Shown piece after piece: positions 54,456 through 63,149 of a stretch of DNA of 64,000 nucleotides. The notes under the pieces were generated by a model that worked only from the letters and a program-made list of their open reading frames with translations, had not been told where the DNA came from and searched no databases. Source of the DNA: Salinarimonas sp. (lineage in GTDB: Bacteria > Pseudomonadota > Alphaproteobacteria > Rhizobiales > Beijerinckiaceae); assembly GCA_020832565.1 (NCBI GenBank), contig JAFIEI010000008.1, forward strand, positions 23,583-87,582, in the 5' to 3' direction. Within the stretch, counting starts at the first letter, position 1, and the number at the start of each line of letters is the position of its first letter. Made by a program: the position numbers and the translations under genes.

Positions 54456-56261
54456 ATGCATCGCTATCGCACCCATACCTGCGCCGCACTTCGCGAATCC
54501 GACATCGATGGTGAGGCCCGCCTGTCGGGCTGGTGCCACCGCATCCGCGACCATGGCGGCGTGCTGTTCATCGATCTGCGCGACCATTACGGCATCACCC
54601 AATGCGTGGTGGACCCTGATTCGTCAGCCTTCAAGCTGGCGGAGGCGCTGCGCTCGGAATGGGTCGTGCGCCTCGACGGCAAGGTGCGCCGGCGTCCGGA
54701 GGGCACCGAGAACCCCGATCTGCCCACCGGCATGATCGAAGTCTTCATCACCGATCTCGAAGTGCTCGGCGCCTCGGATGAATTGCCGATGCCGGTTTTC
54801 GGCGAGCATGATTATCCGGAAGATATCCGCCTGAAATACCGCTTCCTCGACCTGCGCCGCGAGAAGCTGCACGCCAATATCATGAAGCGCGGCCAGATCA
54901 TCGATTCAATCCGCCGGCGCATGAAGGAGGGCGGTTTCTTCGAATTCCAGACCCCGATCCTCACCGCTTCCTCGCCGGAAGGCGCGCGCGACTTCCTGGT
55001 GCCCTCGCGGCTGCATCCGGGCAAGTTCTATGCGCTGCCCCAGGCGCCGCAGCAGTTCAAGCAGCTCGTCATGATGTCGGGCTTCGATCGCTATTTCCAG
55101 ATCGCGCCGTGCTTTCGCGACGAAGACGCCCGCGCCGACCGCTCGCCCGGCGAGTTCTACCAGCTCGACGTGGAGATGAGCTTCGTCACCCAGGAAGACG
55201 TCTTTCAGGCGGTCGAGCCGGTTTTGCGCGGCGTCTTCGAGGAATTCGCCGATGGCAAGAAGGTGACCGGGGTCTTCCCGCGCATTCCCTATGCCGAGGC
55301 GATGCTCAAATACGGCGTCGACAAGCCCGACCTGCGCAATCCGCTGATCATCTGTGACGTGACCGAGGAATTCTCCCGCGAGGAGGTGACCTTCAACGCC
55401 TTCAAGAACGTGATCAAGGCCGGCGGTATCGTGCGCGCCATCCCCGCCACCGGGGCCGCGAGCCAGTCGCGCTCCTTCTTCGACAAGCTCAATGACTGGG
55501 CCCGAGGCGAGGGCGCGGCGGGGCTCGGCTACATCGTCTTCGAGGATGACGGCGGCGAGCTCGTCGGCAAGGGGCCGATCGCCAAGTTCATTCCCGCCGA
55601 AGTGCAGAAGCTGATCGCGTCGAAAGCGGGGATCGCTGCAGGCGACGCGGTGTTCTTCTCCGCCGGCGAGAAGGCCAAGGCCGTGGCGCTTGCGGGCAAG
55701 GCGCGCACGCGCATCGCCGAGGAACTCGACCTGATCCCGGACGGCGAATTCGCCTTCTGCTGGATCACCGACTTTCCGATGTATGAATGGGACGAGGACG
55801 AGAAGAAGATCGAGTTCTCGCACAACCCGTTCTCGATGCCCAATTACGATCTCGACAAGTTCCTCGCCCTCAACCCGGCGGATGCAGACGAGATCCTCGG
55901 CATCACCGCCTTCCAGTACGACATCGTCTGCAACGGCGTGGAACTGTCGTCGGGCGCCATCCGTAACCACCGCCCGGACGTCATGCGCAAGGCCTTCGGT
56001 CTGGCCGGCTACGGCGAGGATGTGCTCGAGGCGAAGTTCGGCGGCATGCTGCGCGCGCTCTCGCTGGGCGCACCCCCGCATGGCGGCATCGCGCCCGGCA
56101 TCGACCGCATCGTCATGCTGCTATGCGGCGAGCAGAACCTGCGCGAGGTCGTGCTCTTCCCGATGAACCAGCGCGCGGAAGATCTCCTGATGAGCGCGCC
56201 TTCCGAGGTCAGCGCCAAGCAGCTTCGCGAGCTGCATATCCGCCTCAATCTGCCGGAGTGA
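54456..56261 (+). CDS. aspS: Aspartyl-tRNA synthetase
   Basis: A 601-residue class II synthetase. N-terminal OB-fold anticodon domain (1 to about 110), then the catalytic domain with motif 2 [19 protein letters not shown], bacterial GAD insert (about 300-420), and motif 3 [14 protein letters not shown]. Start [13 protein letters not shown] is the family N-terminus. It may be non-discriminating (Asp/Asn) as in most alphaproteobacteria; the sequence alone does not settle this. Confidence 0.96.
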   Translation: MHRYRTHTCAALRESDIDGEARLSGWCHRIRDHGGVLFIDLRDHYGITQCVVDPDSSAFKLAEALRSEWVVRLDGKVRRRPEGTENPDLPTGMIEVFITDLEVLGASDELPMPVFGEHDYPEDIRLKYRFLDLRREKLHANIMKRGQIIDSIRRRMKEGGFFEFQTPILTASSPEGARDFLVPSRLHPGKFYALPQAPQQFKQLVMMSGFDRYFQIAPCFRDEDARADRSPGEFYQLDVEMSFVTQEDVFQAVEPVLRGVFEEFADGKKVTGVFPRIPYAEAMLKYGVDKPDLRNPLIICDVTEEFSREEVTFNAFKNVIKAGGIVRAIPATGAASQSRSFFDKLNDWARGEGAAGLGYIVFEDDGGELVGKGPIAKFIPAEVQKLIASKAGIAAGDAVFFSAGEKAKAVALAGKARTRIAEELDLIPDGEFAFCWITDFPMYEWDEDEKKIEFSHNPFSMPNYDLDKFLALNPADADEILGITAFQYDIVCNGVELSSGAIRNHRPDVMRKAFGLAGYGEDVLEAKFGGMLRALSLGAPPHGGIAPGIDRIVMLLCGEQNLREVVLFPMNQRAEDLLMSAPSEVSAKQLRELHIRLNLPE

Positions 56262-56404
56262 GGCGGGCGCGGATTCCGTGCCAATCGCATATGCGCCCCC
56301 TCGCCATGGCGGGGGGGCACGTCCCCCGTTAAGTTGGCGTTTCGCGCGGGCGGACCGGTGATCCGGGGGATTCGCGCGAATGGCGCTACCGGGTCGGCAG
56401 GGGG

Positions 56405-57544
56405 GTGAAGAGCGACATGAAGGCGCTTTGGCAGGAAATGCGCGGCGGGATCGCCGCGATGCATCCGGAGCGCTTTCCCTACGCCAAATTCGCCGCCGCC
56501 CTGATCCTCGGATTTGTCGGCGGGGCCCTGTTCAACGCGCTCGAACTGCCGCTGCCCTGGATGCTGGGGCCGATGACCTTCTGTACGATCGGCGCCATCC
56601 TGGGCGCGCCGATCGCGGCGCCCACAGTGGTCCGCCCGCCCATGTCGGCGGTGATCGGGGTGATGCTCGGTGCGGCCTTTACCCCCGCCATTTTCGGCAG
56701 TCTGCTCGGCTGGTTTCCGACCATCATCGGGCTTGCTCTCTTCGTCGCCGTATCGGGATTCGCCTGCGTGCTCTATTTCCGCAAGGTCGGGCGGATGGAC
56801 ATGACGACGGCCTATTTCTCCGGGATGCCGGGCGGGCTGGTCGAGATGGTCATCGTCGGCGAGCAGCGCGGCGGCGACGGGCGCACCATTGCGCTCGTTC
56901 ATTCCGCCCGCATCCTGCTGGTGGTGATGACGCTGCCCTTCCTGATCGAGATGGTCGAGGGCGTGTCCCTGGGCGGGCGCGCGAGCATGGGCCCTTCGGT
57001 GACGGAGGCGCCGCTCACTGCCGAATTGTGGATCATCGGCTGCGGGCTCGGCGGGGCCGTTCTGGGGCATCTTCTGCGGCTGCCGGCGAAATACCTGCTC
57101 GGGCCGATGCTGGTCTCCTCCTTCGTGCATGCCACCGGCATCACCGATTTCCAGCCGCCGGCCGAGATCGTCCAGGGAGCGCAGGTGGTACTCGGGGTGA
57201 CCATCGGCTGCCGCTTCCTGGGAACCGCGCCACGTGTGATCCTGCGCATCCTCGCGCTCTCCTTCGGCTCGACGCTGATCCTGCTCGCCATGACGCTCGC
57301 CTTCGCCGTCGGCGTCGCGCGGGTCTCGGATTATGACGTGTTGCCGCTGATGCTGGCCTATTCGCCGGGCGGTCTGGCGGAGATGAGCCTGGTGGCGATC
57401 GCGGTGCATACGGAGGTCGCCTTCGTCGCGGCGCACCACATCATCCGCATCCTTTTCGTGATGATCAGTGCCGGCCCGACCTTCGCGCTGCTCTATCCCG
57501 GCCGCGGCGAGACAGGCGAGATTCCACGCATGCGCGACGGCTGA
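56405..57544 (+). CDS. AbrB-family (AbrB duplication) membrane protein
   Basis: 379 residues with about ten helices in two repeats (about 25-190 and 210-370). Each repeat carries the LPLPWMLGPM or LPAKYLLGPM entry motif and a SGMPGGLVEMVIVGEQ or YSPGGLAEMSLVAIAVH signature. These AbrB/ammonia-monooxygenase-annotated membrane proteins are of unknown role. The start is GTG 56405 or ATG 56417. Confidence 0.85.
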   Translation: MKSDMKALWQEMRGGIAAMHPERFPYAKFAAALILGFVGGALFNALELPLPWMLGPMTFCTIGAILGAPIAAPTVVRPPMSAVIGVMLGAAFTPAIFGSLLGWFPTIIGLALFVAVSGFACVLYFRKVGRMDMTTAYFSGMPGGLVEMVIVGEQRGGDGRTIALVHSARILLVVMTLPFLIEMVEGVSLGGRASMGPSVTEAPLTAELWIIGCGLGGAVLGHLLRLPAKYLLGPMLVSSFVHATGITDFQPPAEIVQGAQVVLGVTIGCRFLGTAPRVILRILALSFGSTLILLAMTLAFAVGVARVSDYDVLPLMLAYSPGGLAEMSLVAIAVHTEVAFVAAHHIIRILFVMISAGPTFALLYPGRGETGEIPRMRDG

Positions 57545-57587
57545 TCCGGGCGCGTGTGCATCACCGGCGATTTCCCAAAGAAACCCG

Positions 57588-57616
57588 TTGACGCGCCGCC
57601 CGCCCCTTCGTATGAA
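57588..57616 (+). promoter_or_regulatory. Sigma-70-type promoter of tRNA-Leu
   Basis: TTGACG (57588-57593) and TATGAA (57611-57616) with a 17-base spacer, 20 bases upstream of the tRNA 5' end. Confidence 0.7.
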
Positions 57617-57636
57617 GCGCCATCGCCGTCAGGCGA

Positions 57637-57721
57637 GCCCAGGTGGCGGAATTGGTAGACGCGCTGGTTTCAGGTACCAGTGGTGCAAGCCGTGGAGGTT
57701 CGAGTCCTCTCCTGGGCACCA
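57637..57721 (+). tRNA. tRNA-Leu (anticodon CAG)
   Basis: An 85-nt class II tRNA. Acceptor GCCCAGG pairs with CCTGGGC, then A discriminator and encoded CCA. The anticodon stem CTGGT/ACCAG encloses TTCAGGT, giving CAG. The T-arm carries GTTCGAGTC. A variable arm is present. Its last 19 bases form the left part of an island attachment repeat. Confidence 0.96.
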
Positions 57722-57741
57722 ACACCCTCTCAAGGTGTTGA
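57703..57741. repeat. attL: 39-bp direct repeat, left copy
   Basis: It begins in the T-arm of tRNA-Leu (AGTCCTCTCCTGGGCACC...) and ends after the hairpin CAACACC (57720-57726) / GGTGTTG (57734-57740). It is identical to 63944-63982. Integration thus keeps the tRNA and its terminator-like hairpin intact. Confidence 0.92.
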
Positions 57742-57798
57742 GCTTCAAAGGTTTCCTTGTAGATCAGTGGTTTGAGGGCATCCCGGTGACACAATGGG

Positions 57799-59397
57799 GT
57801 GGCCCAAATGGTACTGGCCGTGAGTAGTCCGCATAAGCATCGGAAATCCAGCGTCTACTACTTTCGTAGGGTTGTCCCTGCTGATTTACGCGAAGCCGTT
57901 GGCAAGCGTGAGGTGATGATTTCGCTCAGGACGAAAGACCCGGCTGAGGCCCGTCGAAAACATGCCGAAGTGGCGGCGATGGTAGAGCGTGAATGGCAAG
58001 CGCTTCGCTCTCCCGCACGATCTCTCACACAGCGTGAAATCGTCGCCTTGGCTGGTCTCATCTACGCTGAAGAAGTCGAGGCGTTGAGCGAGGAGCCGGG
58101 GTCCGCTGATGTATGGGCGCACGTGATTGAGCTTCATGCCAAAGCCCGAGAGGCAGGCAAGTTGGAGCAATGGCTAGGCCCGTCCGTCGATGCGATCCTA
58201 CGGCGCGAGGGCTTGAATATCGACGCCACAAGCCGTGCGCGTCTAATTGAGGCCGTTGATGCTGCTTCGATCCAAGCGAGTGAGCAGTTACGGAAGAATG
58301 CCGAAGGGGACTATAGTCCCGATCCCCGTGCCTCTCGCTTTCCCGAGTGGAAGCGACCGGACGAACCCTCGCCTGTGAAGGGTTACAAGACATCAAAGCC
58401 ACAGGACAAGGCTACAACGATAACCGGGTTGCTTGCAGGCTGGTGGAGGGAGGCGCAATTGACCGGTAGGAGCGCGAGCACGTATCAAAGCTACAGTGCA
58501 ACCATATCCAAGTTCGTTGCCTTTCTCGGCCACGACGACGCCACCAGGGTTACCCCAGACGACGTTGTGCGCTTCAAGGATCACAGGCTTGCTGAAATCA
58601 ATCCCCGCTCCGGCAAACCTGTCTCACCTAAGACGGTAAAGGACAGTGACCTTGCTGGGCTCAAGTCCGTATTCGGTTGGGCCGTCACGAACCGCCTATT
58701 GCCCGCGAACCCCGCTGAGGGGGTGACGATCAAAGGCGTTGGGAAACTCGTCCGCACCCGCTCGAAAGGCTATACCGATACCGAAGCCGTTGCCGTCCTT
58801 CGTGCCGCTCTGAACCTGAAGCCGGGGCGTGAAGATCGTAAGACCTATGCTGCCAAACGGTGGGTGCCGTGGCTGTGTGCCTACACTGGGGCTCGCGTCG
58901 GGGAGTTCGCTCAACTCCGCAAGGGGGACGTTCGGCAAGAGAACGGCACATGGATTGTCACCATTACCCCGGAAGCGGGCACGGTGAAGACCAAGCAGGT
59001 ACGCGAGGTGCCGTTGCACCCGCACCTTGTCGAGCTTGGTTTTCCCGAGTTCATCAGCTCCGCTCCCGATGGGCACTTGTTCGTGAACCCTAGCCCGACT
59101 GGAGACGTGCTCGGTCCCCTTCGAGGGGTCGTGAATCGTCTTCGCGAGTTCGTCCGTGAAATCGTACCAGACGAGCGAGTGCAGCCCTTCCATGCTTGGC
59201 GGCACCGCTTCAAGACGGTAGCTCGCGAGCTTGGAATAGACCCGATGATTATCGACGCTATTCAGGGCCACGCATCACGGTCGGTGAGCGATGAGTACGG
59301 CGACGCGACAATCAAAGCCATGCGTAGGGCTGTTGAAGCCTTCCCAAGATTCGAGGTCCTGCTCTCGACCGACAACGCCACTCGGTGTTCAAATTGA
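57799..59397 (+). CDS. Tyrosine-type integrase with DUF6538-like N-terminus
   Basis: 532 residues. N-terminal arm-binding-like segment (SSVYYFRRVVPADLREAVGK, about 17-60), core-binding SAM-like domain (about 205-300) and a catalytic domain with Arg366 (AYTGARVGEFAQL), Lys near 397-399, His465/Arg468 (FHAWRHRFK), His491 (IQGHAS) and Tyr500 (SDEYGD). All catalytic residues are present, so it should be active. The start is GTG 57799 or ATG 57808. It should cut within the 39-bp repeat at tRNA-Leu. Confidence 0.92.
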   Translation: MAQMVLAVSSPHKHRKSSVYYFRRVVPADLREAVGKREVMISLRTKDPAEARRKHAEVAAMVEREWQALRSPARSLTQREIVALAGLIYAEEVEALSEEPGSADVWAHVIELHAKAREAGKLEQWLGPSVDAILRREGLNIDATSRARLIEAVDAASIQASEQLRKNAEGDYSPDPRASRFPEWKRPDEPSPVKGYKTSKPQDKATTITGLLAGWWREAQLTGRSASTYQSYSATISKFVAFLGHDDATRVTPDDVVRFKDHRLAEINPRSGKPVSPKTVKDSDLAGLKSVFGWAVTNRLLPANPAEGVTIKGVGKLVRTRSKGYTDTEAVAVLRAALNLKPGREDRKTYAAKRWVPWLCAYTGARVGEFAQLRKGDVRQENGTWIVTITPEAGTVKTKQVREVPLHPHLVELGFPEFISSAPDGHLFVNPSPTGDVLGPLRGVVNRLREFVREIVPDERVQPFHAWRHRFKTVARELGIDPMIIDAIQGHASRSVSDEYGDATIKAMRRAVEAFPRFEVLLSTDNATRCSN

Positions 59398-59409
59398 ACA
59401 GCGTAGGAG

Positions 59410-60198
59410 ATGAACGTGATTGGGTATGTTCTTCCTGATAACATTAGGCAGCTCTTGCCAACCCCCGCACCCCAGCCGCACCCTACAGGTCTCCCACTCG
59501 CGGACCTCAAGGCGGCCCCTCATCTGTTCCAGTTTCGAAGCGTAGTACTGATTGAGCGTCACGTTGGTGAGCTGATGTCAGTGCTCCGGCGAGGTGATCC
59601 GCTCGACCCCATCACCGTGTGGTTCTCTCATCCGGGGCCGATTGTGATCGAAGGGCATCATCGTCTCGAAGCCTATCACAGGGCTGAGTGGAAGGACCCG
59701 ATCCCCGTTACGGTGTTTGAAGGGACCTTTGGCGAAGCTTTGCAATACGCGGCTTACGAAAACTCCAAGGCAAAGCAGCCCCTTGAGCGTTCCGAGCGAA
59801 TCAACGCTGCTTGGGTGATCGTGGCAACGTCGCCTGACCTGCCCCAGCGGGCAGTAACCCGTGCTACAAGCGTCTCACTCGGAACGGTCAACAGTATGTT
59901 CCAGGTTGCGGAGACCCTGAAAGATAAGCGAATAAAGCCTATCGATGTCCGCACATGGGCCGAAGCGCGTCGCCTTGCCAAAGGAGAGCACGAACCTCTC
60001 GACCATGGTGACGAATGGCAGGAGCAACTTGCTCAGGAGTGGTGCGAGAGACTTGGGGCCGCATTCGGAACCAAAGCGCAGTCACAGCCTGAGATATTCG
60101 CCCGGGCATTGGAGCTGTATTTTGCCCGACAGCTTCCGCAATTGGTCCTGGCACTTCCCCGGGTTGAGCTAGAACCAGAGGAGGAAGAGCTCTTGTGA
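59410..60198 (+). CDS. ParB/sulfiredoxin-fold nuclease-domain-like protein
   Basis: 262 residues. The ParB N-terminal-type domain at about 28-115 has LKAAPHLFQFRSVV, LRRGDPLDPITVWF and the signature EGHHRLEAYHRAEW, then VFEGTFGEALQYAAYENSKAKQ. A helix-turn-helix-like region (about 130-170) follows. It lacks a ParA partner, so a role in excision/integration control or DNA binding is likelier than partition. The start is ATG 59410 or GTG 59416; AGGAG at 59405-59409 suits the GTG better. It is 12 bases after the integrase. Confidence 0.8.
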   Translation: MNVIGYVLPDNIRQLLPTPAPQPHPTGLPLADLKAAPHLFQFRSVVLIERHVGELMSVLRRGDPLDPITVWFSHPGPIVIEGHHRLEAYHRAEWKDPIPVTVFEGTFGEALQYAAYENSKAKQPLERSERINAAWVIVATSPDLPQRAVTRATSVSLGTVNSMFQVAETLKDKRIKPIDVRTWAEARRLAKGEHEPLDHGDEWQEQLAQEWCERLGAAFGTKAQSQPEIFARALELYFARQLPQLVLALPRVELEPEEEELL

Positions 60199-60395
60199 TT
60201 GCAGTGCCTCCTTTCGCTCCTTCAATCCCGCGCCCGTCCTCCACAAAAACAACTCATGCCAAGGTGGAGGGCGGGACTACCCCGCTCGAATGATCGACAT
60301 CGCCACGAAACGTATATACCCATAAGTGGTACTAATTGCCTGAATGCATAAGGTGTGGTGATTGCGCGTAGATGTCGGTTCGTTCGGTATAGTCA

Positions 60396-60950
60396 CTATA
60401 CTTTTGCTCGCTCATCGAGCGCCTTGTAGACCGCTCCTCGCGAGCAGCCGACTGCCTTTGCGATCTCCGTTGCGCCTATGCCTTGGTCCTTCATGCGTCG
60501 AATGCGGTCCCGATCAAGAGACACAGGGCGTCCCTTGTAGACCCCTTGAGCCTTCGCCTTCTCAATGCCGGCCCGTTGTCTTTCCCGGATGAAGCCTAGT
60601 TCCATCTCTGCGACCATACCCAACACCGTGAGCATCACCTTTCCCATTGGCCCCTTCGTCGAGATGTCCGGATCAAGGATACGAAGGAAGGCTCCGCGCT
60701 CGTCGAGCTCATGCACGAGATTGAGCACGTCGCGGGTTGAGCGGCCAAGGCGGTCGAGCTTCGCCGTTACGAGGGTGTCGCCCGGCCTAATGAAGTCGAG
60801 GATCGTTTCGAGCTCCGTGCGTCCGTCTCGCGAGCGTCCAGACGCCTTCTCTTCGCGGATGACATCGCACCCTGCCTGTCGAAGGCGCTCAACTTGAATC
60901 GCCGTGTCCTGCGACAGAGAGGACACACGGGCATATCCGATCATGGTCAT
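60396..60950 (-). CDS. Serine recombinase (resolvase/invertase family)
   Basis: 184 residues. Catalytic Ser10 in IGYARVSSLSQD, Arg cluster LDRLGRSTRDVL, and GMVAEMELGFIRERQRAGIEKAKAQG helix E, then a C-terminal HTH (about 140-180, GATEIAKAVGCSRGAVYKAL). It is a Tn3/Gin-size enzyme. A palindrome GTATAG-TCA-CTATAC spans its stop codon (60387-60401). Whether it resolves, inverts or is a passenger is unknown. Confidence 0.92.
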   Translation of the reverse strand: MTMIGYARVSSLSQDTAIQVERLRQAGCDVIREEKASGRSRDGRTELETILDFIRPGDTLVTAKLDRLGRSTRDVLNLVHELDERGAFLRILDPDISTKGPMGKVMLTVLGMVAEMELGFIRERQRAGIEKAKAQGVYKGRPVSLDRDRIRRMKDQGIGATEIAKAVGCSRGAVYKALDERAKV

Positions 60951-60989
60951 GGCGACACCTTGCTGTTCACTATGGGTCTAGAGGTGTCA

Positions 60990-61018
60990 TTTATTCCGTC
61001 TATTAAATCCAATGTCAA
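60990..61018 (-). promoter_or_regulatory. Likely promoter of the serine recombinase gene
   Basis: On the minus strand TTGACA (61018-61013) and AATAAA (60995-60990) are 17 bases apart, about 40 bases upstream of the recombinase ATG at 60950. Confidence 0.5.
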
Positions 61019-61124
61019 CCCAAAATGCACACAAGGATCGATCCCCGTGAACGTCTCCTATGGGTGTACCTTTCGTAAGCACCAGCGGCTACCGAGAAGC
61101 CAACGCTTGAGCCAAGTATCGGGT

Positions 61125-61403
61125 CTAGTGGGGTTCATGCTCTTGCAGTTCCTCGTCGGGAGTGTCCCACCGGTACGAGAACAGTCCCTTCCCGACCTTC
61201 TTGAATGGTGAATACGGATCCCTCGCAATCGAACGCGAAATGGCTGCGTGTAAAGACTTTTCCGGTGTCTTTCCTCGGCTGTACAACTTCCCGCTCGCTA
61301 CAGCTCTAGCGATTATCTCTGAGCATCGCATTGGTCGTTGTCGATCTACGAGTATCATGACCGCAACATTTACGAAGGTGCTTCCGCTGTGTCTTCCCAT
61401 CAT
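61125..61403 (-). CDS. Small HARE-HTH domain protein
   Basis: About 91 residues. Nearly the whole protein is a HARE-HTH (HB1/ASXL/restriction endonuclease HTH) domain: STFVNVAVMILVDRQRPMRC, then SEIIARAVASGKLYSRGKTPE and SPFKKVGKGLFSYR. The GKTPE and SPF..VG.G.F elements are the family's strongest marks. A long plus-strand frame covers the same DNA but shows no domain there. HARE-HTH domains are known mainly fused to restriction enzymes and in chromatin factors. The start is taken at ATG 61403 or 61400; the frame continues upstream without support. Confidence 0.72.
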   Translation of the reverse strand: MMGRHSGSTFVNVAVMILVDRQRPMRCSEIIARAVASGKLYSRGKTPEKSLHAAISRSIARDPYSPFKKVGKGLFSYRWDTPDEELQEHEPH

Positions 61404-61527
61404 CCTAAGCCGTTCTGGGGGAACTCGGATTCCGACCCATGTCGGATCGCAGTTCAAACCACTGAAAATTACCTCAATTTTTACGTTTACCGGAGAGGTT
61501 GGGTCAAGCAGATACGTTGAGGACCCA

Positions 61528-62271
61528 ATGCCAGTAACCATTGACCCCCTAATCCAGGCGCTCGCCGAGAAAGTCATAGCGGATGGGGCAAACCGCCGCG
61601 CAATAGCAGTCCTACGAGTGATGCTCGATCGGGGCCGCATCTCCACCGACGAAATACAGGAAATAGGGTATAATCATCCCCCAAGAGCGATCGGTGACGT
61701 GCGGGACGCGGGGATCCCCATCAAAACGGGTTCGGAAACTTCCGCCAAAACAGGTCGGCGGATGGCCGTCTATACCTTCGGTGATCCCTCAGATATCCAA
61801 GAGGGCAGGGTTGGCGGGCGCAGCGCCCTCCCAAAGGCCTTCAAGCAAGCACTTATCAAGCGATACGGCAGCATCGACTGCATAACTGGGGCCCGACTAG
61901 ACGAGCGGGTGCTTCAGATTGATCATCGTATTCCGTATCGAATATCTGGCGATGTGGGCCTTTCTGATCATGATGTCGAGGCTTATATGCTCCTTGATGC
62001 ATCTTCTCAGCGTGCAAAATCTTGGTCATGCGAACATTGTCCGAATATGCAGCCTACCGCTCGCGATGCAGGAACGTGCGCTACCTGTTTCTGGGCTTAT
62101 CCGGAGAACTACCGGCATATCGCAACCAGCGAAATGAGACGAACAGAGATCGCCTGGCAGGGTTCTGACGTTGCTGTGCATGACCGATTAGAAGAACTAG
62201 CACAACGGGACGGCCAGACGGTCTCGGAGTTTCTGAAAAATACAGGGCGTCAGATAGCGAGGCGTTCCTGA
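61528..62271 (+). CDS. HNH-type endonuclease, probable restriction enzyme
   Basis: 247 residues. N-terminal winged-helix-like DNA-binding region (about 1-90; GYNHPPRAIGDVRDAGIPIKT), HNH core with LQIDHRIPYRI (D132/H133), and a structural four-cysteine zinc site: CEHC (C168, C171) and CATC (C184, C187). The C-terminal tail (VHDRLEELAQRDGQTVSEFLK) resembles a ribbon-helix-helix or coiled segment. Start ATG 61528 follows GAGG by 5 bases; the longer frame to 61162 overlaps the HARE-HTH gene. It converges on a methylase with 22 shared bases, the arrangement of a type II R-M pair. Confidence 0.82.
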   Translation: MPVTIDPLIQALAEKVIADGANRRAIAVLRVMLDRGRISTDEIQEIGYNHPPRAIGDVRDAGIPIKTGSETSAKTGRRMAVYTFGDPSDIQEGRVGGRSALPKAFKQALIKRYGSIDCITGARLDERVLQIDHRIPYRISGDVGLSDHDVEAYMLLDASSQRAKSWSCEHCPNMQPTARDAGTCATCFWAYPENYRHIATSEMRRTEIAWQGSDVAVHDRLEELAQRDGQTVSEFLKNTGRQIARRS

Positions 62272-63149
62272 ATAGGCTGAGCTGAGCTCATGAATCCTTC
62301 GTTAGCTTCACCAATACCCGGCGAAAGGTATAGGCTCTCCAATGTTCTTTCTGAACGCCCACTTAGTGTTGCTTGCGACGAGCGTCCCGCCTGAAGCAGT
62401 AGTCTCGTAAGGCCAAGGCTATCAGGCAACGGTGGACCATAGGTCTTCTCGCCCGTCATTCCGTCGTACGAGAGCGCGAATGGTATACCGCGATTAAGAA
62501 GTTCCCGTAGACCGTCAAGCAGTCTTTCCGGTGGCAAACCTTCGGCGTATCGCTTATCGCGTCCTAGCGTGGTGCCCGCATAGGGAGGGTCCATGTAGAT
62601 AAAATCGGACGATTCAGCGTCATGGATGGTTTTCATCCAGTCACCTTGTCGGACCTCTACTTTATCACGCAGTAACATAGATGCACAAACGATTGCTCGC
62701 TCCATGCGGTCAGGATGCATCCCTAGTCGGCGCTTGTCTCGACTTTGGCTGAATGAGCCTCCCTTTGAAAACCGGATCGCATTCTTCACGCATCGTGCGA
62801 TGAGATAAAGTAGGTCTACAGGATGCTTGTTGCAATTGTACCGGTCACGTACTCGGTTATAATATCCGTCATCGGAGCTAGACTGACCGTTCCAAATCTC
62901 ACGGTAGCGATAGGCAGTCTCTTGGGGTCTTTCAATTATCGCAACCCAGAGATCACTTATCGGGGCAAGGATATCACCGATGATATAATGCTTGGCGATA
63001 CCATTGTGAGCCGCCCAAAGGGTCATGGCTGCGGAGCCGGCGAACGGCTCATACCAAGTGTCTATGCCACGCGGTATCTGGGAGCCTATCAGTGGTGCCA
63101 GGTTACGCTTTGAGCCTTGGTATGGGATGGGATGAGGGATCTTGATCAT
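62250..63149 (-). CDS. Dam-type DNA adenine N6-methyltransferase
   Basis: A 299-residue class alpha N6-adenine methylase. N-terminal PYQGSKRNLAPLI, SAM motif YEPFAGSAAMTLWAA (36-42) and catalytic DPPY (187-190) in FIYMDPPYAGTTLG. Target-recognition region about 90-170. Related to DpnM/Dam-type modification enzymes that protect host DNA from the partner nuclease. Its stop region overlaps the HNH gene's last 22 bases in antisense. Recognition sequence is not predictable. Confidence 0.9.
   Translation of the reverse strand: MIKIPHPIPYQGSKRNLAPLIGSQIPRGIDTWYEPFAGSAAMTLWAAHNGIAKHYIIGDILAPISDLWVAIIERPQETAYRYREIWNGQSSSDDGYYNRVRDRYNCNKHPVDLLYLIARCVKNAIRFSKGGSFSQSRDKRRLGMHPDRMERAIVCASMLLRDKVEVRQGDWMKTIHDAESSDFIYMDPPYAGTTLGRDKRYAEGLPPERLLDGLRELLNRGIPFALSYDGMTGEKTYGPPLPDSLGLTRLLLQAGRSSQATLSGRSERTLESLYLSPGIGEANEGFMSSAQPIQERLAI

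Noticed and set aside
57720..57740. The CAACACC/GGTGTTG hairpins as part of a CRISPR-like repeat
   Set aside because: Only two copies, 6.2 kb apart, each within the att repeat; no spacers and no cas genes.
61162..61527. N-terminal extension of the HNH protein
   Set aside because: The extra 122 codons overlap the HARE-HTH gene and look non-coding in that frame. ATG 61528 has a ribosome site and begins the conserved-looking region.
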